Positions 57,433 through 64,000 of a stretch of 64,000 nucleotides of DNA are shown here, piece by piece. Both the position numbers and the translations under genes were made by a program. Numbering within the stretch: position 1 is the first letter of the stretch; each line of letters opens with the position of its first letter. The stretch comes from Rahnella rivi (GTDB lineage: Bacteria; Pseudomonadota; Gammaproteobacteria; Enterobacterales; Enterobacteriaceae). Below the pieces are notes generated by a model. That model made no database searches, had not been told where the DNA came from, and saw nothing but the letters and a program-made list of their open reading frames with translations. The DNA lies in NCBI RefSeq assembly GCF_019049655.1, contig NZ_JAFMOX010000048.1, positions 55,306 through 119,305 on the forward strand, written 5' to 3'.

Positions 57433-58059
57433 TTAAAGATACAGCGACCGGACAATCAGGAAGTGTCCGCCGAAATAGCAGGCGGCGACCAGGCCGTCGG
57501 CGGCGCGGAATTTAAAGCGGTAGCGGCTGACAAGCCAGAAAATATTACCCAGCAGAAGCAGCACGGTGCCGCAGAACAGCGAGAACGCCATGTCGGTGCT
57601 GCGCGCAAAATACTGTTCGCCTGCCAGCCAGACCATCAGCAGCGTCATGGCGATGTAAGTGGTCACTGCCCATTTGAGTTCGGCCAGTCGCGTCCAGATC
57701 ACCGCAAGAAGTATTGCGCCGATCACCAGCAACGCCAGCGGCAGTGGCCAGAAGAAGGTAATGGTCATCTGGCTGGCGAAACTCAGCGTATACAGCAGAT
57801 GCGACAGGAAGAACGCCCCGATGGCGTACATAAAGCGTTCTTCAGGCAGCAGCAGCAGACCGTCTGCCACCAGCGTTGCCGCCAGACCCAGCAGGATCAG
57901 ATAGCTGTAAACATTCAGCGTGGGCGCCTGCCACGCCAGTAACAGCAGCAGCAACAGGGTGACAGGTTTGAAGACCCAGCGTTGCCAGCGCAGGCCGCGG
58001 TAACTGGCATCAACGAACAACCAGCCGGAGAAAAATACAGCGAGGAATGGCCAACTCAT
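57433..58059 (-). CDS. yhhN: YhhN family (lysoplasmalogenase-like) membrane protein
   Basis: A 208-residue protein with about seven or eight hydrophobic segments of the YhhN/TMEM86 family. TMEM86 proteins cut lysoplasmalogens; the bacterial substrate is not known. In E. coli, yhhM lies between it and yhhL; here that gene is absent. Confidence 0.88.
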   Translation of the reverse strand: MSWPFLAVFFSGWLFVDASYRGLRWQRWVFKPVTLLLLLLLAWQAPTLNVYSYLILLGLAATLVADGLLLLPEERFMYAIGAFFLSHLLYTLSFASQMTITFFWPLPLALLVIGAILLAVIWTRLAELKWAVTTYIAMTLLMVWLAGEQYFARSTDMAFSLFCGTVLLLLGNIFWLVSRYRFKFRAADGLVAACYFGGHFLIVRSLYL

Positions 58060-58266
58060 TGTTTATCCTTTTATCTTTCAGAACAGAACATAAAACCGAT
58101 GCAAGGTCTGCCTTCGGGAAAACACATCCTGTTTTCCGGTACTTGCTTTCAGTGTAGGAGAGAGGGCGCACCGGCGACAATCAGAAATCCCCGTAACGGC
58201 AGGTTTGGTGACCGTGGGTTTAGGAAGGGAGCGTTTACGGCGCAGAGCACGCCGTAAAAGCAGGCA
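58060..58266. other. empty gap at the usual yhhM position
   Basis: 207 bases without a supported gene. In E. coli the DUF2500 gene yhhM occupies this place. Confidence 0.5.
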
Positions 58267-58545
58267 TTACTTTTTGCCCGGCATCGGTGGCTGTTTTTTC
58301 TGCCATGCCATCAGTTCAAACACGCCAAACAGGAAAATACGCGTTTGCAGCCACGGGCCGATGGTGTCTTTGTCCTTGCCCTGCGTGGCTTTCAGCAGCA
58401 TGACCTGCAGGCCGTGCATGAAAAACATGAACACAATCGCCACATCCAGAAAATATTTGATCGGCTTCGGGAACGGGTGGATCAGGTTAAACGCCAGAAA
58501 CCCCCAGATACATAACATCAACAACCGACCAATATTGATCAACAT
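58267..58545 (-). CDS. yhhL: YhhL, DUF1145 membrane protein
   Basis: A 92-residue protein with two to three hydrophobic segments and the DUF1145 block NLIHPFPKPIKYFLDVAI. The function is unknown. It lies 1 base after the stop of rsmD and is likely co-transcribed. Confidence 0.88.
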   Translation of the reverse strand: MLINIGRLLMLCIWGFLAFNLIHPFPKPIKYFLDVAIVFMFFMHGLQVMLLKATQGKDKDTIGPWLQTRIFLFGVFELMAWQKKQPPMPGKK

Positions 58546-58546
58546 C

Positions 58547-59158
58547 TTACTGCTCCTGTTCAGGTGAGCCGGTTTCAGGCGTCACATCGCGATGGTAAAG
58601 GCGATAAGCAACTTGTCCGGCGACTTTCTCACGGTGTAACCGCCAGCTGGCGGGCACGTCGAGAGTGTCGTGCTCGGCTTCTGTTTCGACATAAATCCAG
58701 GCCTCATCGGCCAGCCACTGATTCTGCTCAAGCAGATTCAGGGTGTCTTGCAGAATGCCTTTGCGAAAAGGCGGATCGAGGAAAACCACGTCAAAGGCAT
58801 TCCCGGCTTTTGCCAGCCAGTTCAATGTGTTGACGTTGAATACTTTCGCATCTCTGGCGTTTAGCAGCGCCAGGTTCTTCTCTAACTGTTGTGCAACCGG
58901 GCGTTCAAACTCGAGCAGGGTGGCGCTGGCGGCATAGCGTGACAACGCTTCCAGACCCAGTGCGCCGCTGCCTGCAAAACAGTCCAGACAATGCGCGCCC
59001 TGTAAAACCGGTGCGAGCCAGTTGAACAGCGTTTCGCGCACGCGATCGGTGGTCGGACGTAGCCCCGGGCTGTGTGGAACCGGAAGTTTGCGTCCGCGCC
59101 ACAGGCCGCCAATAATGCGTATCTGGCCTGCTGCGGGCGTGTTAGGTTTCTTTGCCAT
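58547..59158 (-). CDS. rsmD: 16S rRNA (guanine966-N2)-methyltransferase RsmD
   Basis: A 203-residue AdoMet methyltransferase with the SAM loop LDCFAGSGALGLEALSR and the catalytic VFLDPPF. It modifies G966 of 16S rRNA in the small subunit. It is divergent from ftsY, as in E. coli. Confidence 0.95.
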   Translation of the reverse strand: MAKKPNTPAAGQIRIIGGLWRGRKLPVPHSPGLRPTTDRVRETLFNWLAPVLQGAHCLDCFAGSGALGLEALSRYAASATLLEFERPVAQQLEKNLALLNARDAKVFNVNTLNWLAKAGNAFDVVFLDPPFRKGILQDTLNLLEQNQWLADEAWIYVETEAEHDTLDVPASWRLHREKVAGQVAYRLYHRDVTPETGSPEQEQ

Positions 59159-59384
59159 AGTTCACTTCAGTAATCCGAAGCCGTCGGGCTTCGTTGCATA
59201 TCGTTTGGAGGGCTATTCTACCGGTGTGCGGGCAATGGGCAAATGTTTAACATTGGCGATTGAAAAACCAGCGGAATTCAACACGCGGGCGTGTTGCCGG
59301 AAGGGGAAAGTGATAGACTGCCCGATCATAACCCTATTAATAATCCGTTCGCCAATCATTAGCGGCGAGGAGTGAAGTTGTAAA

Positions 59385-60863
59385 ATGGCAAAAGACAAAA
59401 AACGCGGTTTCTTCTCCTGGTTTGGCCGTGGCCGTCAGGAAGAAGAGCAGCAGAAAGAAGAAACACGCGAAGAACTGCCGGTTGTCGAAGAGCCCGGCGT
59501 CCCCGTTGAACCGGAGCCGGTCACTGAACCCGAGCCGGTTATCGAGCCTGAACCTCTTAAAGAACCTGAGCCCGAGGTCAGGGAGCCTGAACCTTTAGCC
59601 GCCGCTGAGGAACTGGCAGACGACATCGTTCACATCACCGAACAGGTTGCTGCTAAGCCGGTGGTGGCCGAAGAAACCGCCGTCCCTGAGCCGGTCGTCA
59701 TTGAAGCTGAAATCGAAGAGCCGATCATCATTGCCGCGCCGGTGGTGGAAGAGCCGGTGGTGCAGGAATCGCAGATTGTCGAAGACGACTTCGTCGAGTC
59801 AGCCGCCGAGATGGCAGAAGACGCCCGCGAAGACGTTCTTGATGCCATCGACGACAGCGTGGCGGTTGACGATGAACCGCTTGTGGCGCTGGAGCCGATC
59901 GTTGTGCTGCCCGCCGGTGAAACCGAGCAGGAACGCCCGACCAAAGAAGGCTTCTTCGCCCGTCTCAAACGCAGTCTGGTCAAAACCCGTCAGAATCTGG
60001 GCTCCGGTTTTGTCGGCCTGTTCCGTGGTAAGAAAATCGACGACGAGCTGTTTGAGGAGCTGGAAGAACAGCTGCTGATCGCCGACGTTGGCGTCGAAAC
60101 CACGCGCAAAATCATCACTTCCCTGACCGAGCACGCTTCCCGTAAGCAGCTGAAAGACGCGGATGCGCTTTACGGCAAGCTGAAGGAAGAAATGTCCGAA
60201 ATTCTGTCAAAAGTGGAACAGCCACTGGATGTCAGCGGGAAAACCCCGTATGTCATTCTGATGGTGGGCGTGAACGGCGTGGGTAAAACCACCACCATCG
60301 GTAAGATGGCGCGTCAGTTCCAGGCGCAGGGCAAATCAGTGATGCTTGCCGCAGGTGATACCTTCCGCGCTGCGGCGGTTGAACAGTTGCAGGTCTGGGG
60401 TCAGCGTAACAAGATCCCGGTGATTGCTCAGCAAACCGGTGCAGATTCAGCCTCGGTGATTTTTGATGCCATTCAGGCAGCCAAAGCCCGTAACGTCGAC
60501 GTGTTGATCGCTGATACCGCAGGCCGCCTGCAAAATAAAGCGCATCTGATGGAAGAGCTGAAGAAAATCGTCCGTGTGATGAAGAAGCTCGACGAAGATG
60601 CTCCGCATGAGGTTATGCTGACGCTTGACGCCAGTACCGGCCAGAATGCCGTCAGCCAGGCAAAATTGTTTAACGAAGCGGTCGGGCTAACCGGCATTAC
60701 GTTGACTAAACTGGACGGCACCGCGAAAGGCGGCGTGATATTCGCCATCGCCGATCAGTTCAGCATTCCGATTCGTTATATCGGGGTCGGCGAAGGTATC
60801 GAAGATTTAAGGCCGTTTAAGGCAGACGATTTTATTGAGGCACTTTTTGCCCGAGAGGATTAA
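59385..60863 (+). CDS. ftsY: FtsY, signal recognition particle receptor
   Basis: A 492-residue SRP GTPase. Residues about 20-185 are an acidic A domain with repeated EPEP-type units (VEPEPVTEPEPVIEPEP), then the N domain and the G domain with GVNGVGKTTTIGK, DTAGR and TKLDGTAKGG. It receives ribosome-SRP complexes at the membrane. ftsE follows 5 bases later. Confidence 0.97.
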   Translation: MAKDKKRGFFSWFGRGRQEEEQQKEETREELPVVEEPGVPVEPEPVTEPEPVIEPEPLKEPEPEVREPEPLAAAEELADDIVHITEQVAAKPVVAEETAVPEPVVIEAEIEEPIIIAAPVVEEPVVQESQIVEDDFVESAAEMAEDAREDVLDAIDDSVAVDDEPLVALEPIVVLPAGETEQERPTKEGFFARLKRSLVKTRQNLGSGFVGLFRGKKIDDELFEELEEQLLIADVGVETTRKIITSLTEHASRKQLKDADALYGKLKEEMSEILSKVEQPLDVSGKTPYVILMVGVNGVGKTTTIGKMARQFQAQGKSVMLAAGDTFRAAAVEQLQVWGQRNKIPVIAQQTGADSASVIFDAIQAAKARNVDVLIADTAGRLQNKAHLMEELKKIVRVMKKLDEDAPHEVMLTLDASTGQNAVSQAKLFNEAVGLTGITLTKLDGTAKGGVIFAIADQFSIPIRYIGVGEGIEDLRPFKADDFIEALFARED

Positions 60864-60868
60864 TACGG

Positions 60869-61531
60869 ATGATTCGCTTTGAACAGGTCAGTAAAGCTTA
60901 TCTGGGCGGACGACAGGCGCTTCAGGGCGTCAATTTTCACATCCAGCAAGCGGAAATGGCATTTCTGACCGGTCACTCTGGCGCGGGTAAAAGTACCCTG
61001 CTGAAGCTGATTTGCGGTATTGAGCGTCCCAGCGCCGGACAGATTTTGTTTGGCGGCCACGACATCAGCCGCCTGAAATCCAGTGAAGTGCCGTTCCTGC
61101 GTCGTCAGATTGGTATGATCTTCCAGGACCACCATCTGCTGATGGATCGCACGGTGTATGACAACGTGGCGATGCCGCTGATTATCGCCGGTGCGAGCAC
61201 CGAAGATATTCGCCGGCGCGTCTCGGCAGCGCTGGATAAAGTCGGGTTGTTGGATAAAGCCAAAAATCTGCCCATCCAGCTGTCTGGTGGTGAACAACAG
61301 CGTGTGGGCATTGCCCGCGCGGTGGTCAACAAGCCTGCGGTGCTGCTGGCGGATGAACCGACCGGTAACCTCGACGGCGAACTGTCGGAAGGTATCTTGC
61401 GTTTATTCGAAGAATTTAACCGGGTTGGCGTTACCGTACTGATGGCAACGCACGACGTGGGTCTGATTGCCCGTCGTAATTACCGCACGCTGACGCTGAG
61501 TCAGGGGCGTATGTCGGGAGGAATGTACTGA
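60869..61531 (+). CDS. ftsE: FtsE, cell-division ABC ATPase
   Basis: A 220-residue ATPase with Walker [10 protein letters not shown], signature [14 protein letters not shown] and Walker [13 protein letters not shown]. With FtsX it recruits and activates EnvC and the amidases at the septum. It overlaps ftsX by one base (TGATG). Confidence 0.97.
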   Translation: MIRFEQVSKAYLGGRQALQGVNFHIQQAEMAFLTGHSGAGKSTLLKLICGIERPSAGQILFGGHDISRLKSSEVPFLRRQIGMIFQDHHLLMDRTVYDNVAMPLIIAGASTEDIRRRVSAALDKVGLLDKAKNLPIQLSGGEQQRVGIARAVVNKPAVLLADEPTGNLDGELSEGILRLFEEFNRVGVTVLMATHDVGLIARRNYRTLTLSQGRMSGGMY

Positions 61532-62511
61532 TGGCGAACAGCCCAAACCCGACAAAAACCGCAAAAAGCGCCCGCGCCGCCAAAAGTAAGGCGTTGCAGG
61601 GCGGCTGGCGTGAACAGTGGCGCTATGCGTGGATGAACGCGCTGGCCGACATGCTGCGTCAGCCTTTGGCGACGCTGCTGACGGTGATGGTGATCGCCAT
61701 TTCCCTGACGTTGCCGAGCGTGTGCTATCTGGTGTGGAAAAACGTCAGTACGGCGGCAGAGCAGTGGTATCCCACGCCACAGCTGACGGTGTATCTCGAC
61801 AAAGCGCTGGACGACAACGCCGCGGAAAACGTGGTGAAAACCCTCAAAACCGAAGCGGGCGTGGACAAGGTTAACTATCTGTCGCGCGAAGAAGCGATGG
61901 GTGAGTTCCGTAACTGGTCAGGTTTTGGCGGTGCAATGGATATGCTTGAGCAAAATCCGCTGCCCGCTGTGGCGATCATTACGCCGAAAATGAATTTCCA
62001 GGACTCCGCCACACTCAACACCCTGCGCGATCGCGTAGCGGCGGTGCAGGGCGTGGATGAAGTGCGTATGGATGACAGCTGGTTTGCCCGTCTGGCGGCG
62101 CTGACGGGGCTGGTCGGGCAGATTGCTGCGATGATCGGCATCCTGATGGTCATTGCCGTATTCCTGGTCATTGGTAACAGTGTGCGTCTGAGCATCTTCA
62201 GCCGCCGCGATACCATCAACGTGATGAAGCTGATTGGCGCAACCGATGGATTCATTTTGCGGCCGTTCCTTAACGGTGGCGCGATGCTTGGATTTACCGG
62301 CGCATTGCTCTCGCTGATCCTCTCGGAAGTGCTGGTGCTGCGCCTTGAGAGCGTGGTGACGCAGGTCGCGCAAGTCTTCGGTACCACCTTTGACCTCCAC
62401 GGTCTGGGCTGGGACGAAAGCCTGCTGTTGCTCCTGATTTCTGCGATGATCGGCTGGATCGCCGCCTGGCTGGCAACGGTTCAACATTTACGGCGATTTA
62501 CACCACAGTAG
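61531..62511 (+). CDS. ftsX: FtsX, cell-division ABC-like permease
   Basis: A 326-residue protein with four membrane segments (near 45-70, 190-215, 240-262, 290-315) and a periplasmic loop of about 115 residues that binds EnvC. The basic N-terminus ([14 protein letters not shown]) is cytoplasmic. It ends the ftsYEX operon. Confidence 0.96.
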   Translation: MANSPNPTKTAKSARAAKSKALQGGWREQWRYAWMNALADMLRQPLATLLTVMVIAISLTLPSVCYLVWKNVSTAAEQWYPTPQLTVYLDKALDDNAAENVVKTLKTEAGVDKVNYLSREEAMGEFRNWSGFGGAMDMLEQNPLPAVAIITPKMNFQDSATLNTLRDRVAAVQGVDEVRMDDSWFARLAALTGLVGQIAAMIGILMVIAVFLVIGNSVRLSIFSRRDTINVMKLIGATDGFILRPFLNGGAMLGFTGALLSLILSEVLVLRLESVVTQVAQVFGTTFDLHGLGWDESLLLLLISAMIGWIAAWLATVQHLRRFTPQ

Positions 62512-62838
62512 CGTTTTTTTGCTATAATCTCCCCCTGCTGCTCAAGAATTGTGTTTCAGGGGGAGAGCCGCTTCATCTCATCTTTATTCTCTTTCCTGCT
62601 TTCCCTCAATGGCACAAATTCACTATCCAATAGTCAGTCTGTCACTTACAGTCTTCAGACTGTTGAATCTGCCCCTGAACTTTTTGTAAAATTCGTGGTC
62701 GAAAAGCAGCGAATATGAAGGGCTCGGCGTTGCTTTGTTGTGGTCAGATTGTGTTTCAATCAAGGCCAGCAACAGGGCGGTATCATCCCGCAGCAACGTG
62801 GTATAAAACCTGCATTACGTCATACATGAGAGGCTTGA
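62512..62838. promoter_or_regulatory. rpoH upstream control region
   Basis: A 327-bp gap, comparable to the multi-promoter rpoH region of E. coli. An extended -10 TGCTATAAT lies at 62520-62528 with no good -35. A 16-bp palindrome ACAGTCT-TC-AGACTGT lies at 62648-62663. Confidence 0.6.
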
Positions 62839-63696
62839 ATGACCAAAGAAATGCGCACTTTAGCACTGGTACCCCAAGGTAGCCTGGAAGCCTATGTTCG
62901 GGCGGCCAATGCCTATCCTATGCTGACCGCAGAGGAAGAACGGGCACTGGCTGAACGGCTGCATTACGACGGTGACCTGGAAGCGGCTAAACACCTGATC
63001 CTGTCTCACCTGCGCTTTGTTGCTCACATTGCCCGCAACTATTCAGGTTACGGTTTGCCACAGGCGGACCTTATCCAGGAAGGTAACATCGGCCTGATGA
63101 AAGCGGTTCGCCGTTTTAATCCGGAAGTGGGTGTACGTCTGGTGTCCTTTGCGGTGCACTGGATCAAAGCCGAAATTCACGAATATGTGCTGCGTAACTG
63201 GCGCATCGTGAAAGTCGCCACCACCAAAGCGCAGCGTAAGCTGTTCTTCAACCTGCGTAAAAACAAACAGCGTCTGGGCTGGTTCAGCCACGACGAAGTG
63301 GAGCACGTGGCCCGCGAACTGGGCGTGACCAGCAAAGATGTGCTGGAAATGGAATCACGCATGGCCGCACAGGACATGACGTTTGACCCAACGCCGGATG
63401 ACGAACCACGCGACGGCGCGGCGATGGCACCGATGTTGTATCTGCAAGATAAGAGTTCTGACTTCGCAGAAACCATCGAAGAAGATAACTGGGATCAGGA
63501 CGCGACCGACAAACTTTCCTCAGCAATGGAAGGTCTGGACGAGCGCAGCCAGGATATCATTCGTGCACGCTGGTTAGATGACGATAACAAATCGACTTTG
63601 CAGGAGCTTGCCGACAAGTACGGCGTGTCCGCAGAGCGTGTTCGTCAGCTGGAAAAGAACGCGATGAAAAAACTGCGTATGGCGATCGAAGCCTGA
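62839..63696 (+). CDS. rpoH: heat-shock sigma factor RpoH (sigma 32)
   Basis: A 285-residue sigma factor starting [24 protein letters not shown]. Region 2 ([38 protein letters not shown] split) and region 4 ([26 protein letters not shown]) are intact; the RpoH box [10 protein letters not shown] binds RNA polymerase and sets turnover by FtsH/DnaK. The early coding mRNA can form the thermosensor seen in E. coli. Confidence 0.98.
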   Translation: MTKEMRTLALVPQGSLEAYVRAANAYPMLTAEEERALAERLHYDGDLEAAKHLILSHLRFVAHIARNYSGYGLPQADLIQEGNIGLMKAVRRFNPEVGVRLVSFAVHWIKAEIHEYVLRNWRIVKVATTKAQRKLFFNLRKNKQRLGWFSHDEVEHVARELGVTSKDVLEMESRMAAQDMTFDPTPDDEPRDGAAMAPMLYLQDKSSDFAETIEEDNWDQDATDKLSSAMEGLDERSQDIIRARWLDDDNKSTLQELADKYGVSAERVRQLEKNAMKKLRMAIEA

Positions 63697-63732
63697 TACG
63701 GCGTTACCTCAAGAATAAGCAACCTTCGGGTT

Positions 63733-63767
63733 AAAAAACTGGTCACTTCGGTGGCCAGTTTTTTTTT
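63733..63767 (+). terminator. rpoH terminator
   Basis: AAAAACTGGTCAC-TTCG-GTGGCCAGTTTTTTTTT forms a strong stem with one G-T pair and a long T run, 37 bases after the stop. Confidence 0.92.
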
Positions 63768-64000
63768 GCCCTTATTCCACAGCTCCCTCCGCTTTGATAA
63801 CCCCTCCTTTTCAACATCCTGACTTCTTTGCCTGATGTAATGATTTCTCCCCCGATCTTTCAGTCAATCCTGCGCTCTTTTACAGAGGCATAGTCCTGTC
63901 CGAAGAGAGAAATACATAACCTATATAAAAAAACTATTAATTAGAAATCAAATATTCTGTATATTAATATATTCTCTAAGAATATTATTTTACTTAAGAT
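63768..64000. other. AT-rich end of the window, no gene seen
   Basis: The last 230 bases after the rpoH terminator hold no supported ORF; the last 100 are very AT-rich and may be the promoter region of a gene beyond the window. Confidence 0.5.

Noticed and set aside
59480..59600. Apparent tandem DNA repeat in ftsY
   Set aside because: It encodes the low-complexity acidic A domain usual in FtsY; not a separate repeat element.

Overview
The window is a piece of an Enterobacterales chromosome, most likely from the Yersiniaceae side (Rahnella/Ewingella/Serratia-like). This is inferred from very close protein matches to E. coli housekeeping genes combined with a gene order that differs from E. 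coli. No rRNA, tRNA or CRISPR array was seen.

Bases 1 to about 18.3 kb are the right-hand part of a P2-family prophage. From left to right it carries tail completion genes (S, R), a lysis cassette (Rz1/Rz spanin pair, SAR endolysin, holin), X, the capsid and packaging block (L, M, N, O reading left; P, Q reading right), a cargo zone, replication gene A and small early genes, B, a Fil-like gene, cox, the C repressor and the integrase. The baton-like tail and fibre genes (V to ogr) and the other att site lie left of the window. The 19-bp cohesive-end site is recognisable at 11147-11165. Cargo lies on both sides of cos: an AT-rich KAP-type P-loop ATPase between cos and Q, and a DUF1778/GNAT toxin-antitoxin pair between cos and A. 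This is the position that holds old/tin in P2, so the cargo is a good candidate for phage defence.

From 18.3 to 41.1 kb is core chromosome in E. coli-like order: hemCDXY (left-reading), then cyaA, lptM, dapF, a DUF484 gene, xerC, yigB, uvrD, a WbuC-type cupin gene, corA with a candidate leader peptide, rarD, yigI, pldA, recQ, rhtC, rhtB, pldB and yigL. The frataxin gene cyaY, usually between cyaA and lptM, is absent.

From 41.1 to 51.5 kb is an accessory carbohydrate locus: a DUF1861 protein, a GH130 phosphorylase, a GH13 glucosidase, a CUT1 ABC importer (two permeases and a lipoprotein), a divergent LacI-type regulator that probably starts at CTG, a second phosphomannomutase and the importer ATPase. 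The set fits uptake of a mannose-containing oligosaccharide, phosphorolysis to mannose 1-phosphate, and conversion to mannose 6-phosphate.

From 51.5 to 64 kb core genes resume from a different E. coli map region: glpT, dcrB, yhhQ, tusA, zntA, yhhN, yhhL, rsmD, ftsY-ftsE-ftsX and rpoH. The sugar locus therefore sits at a synteny junction relative to E. coli.
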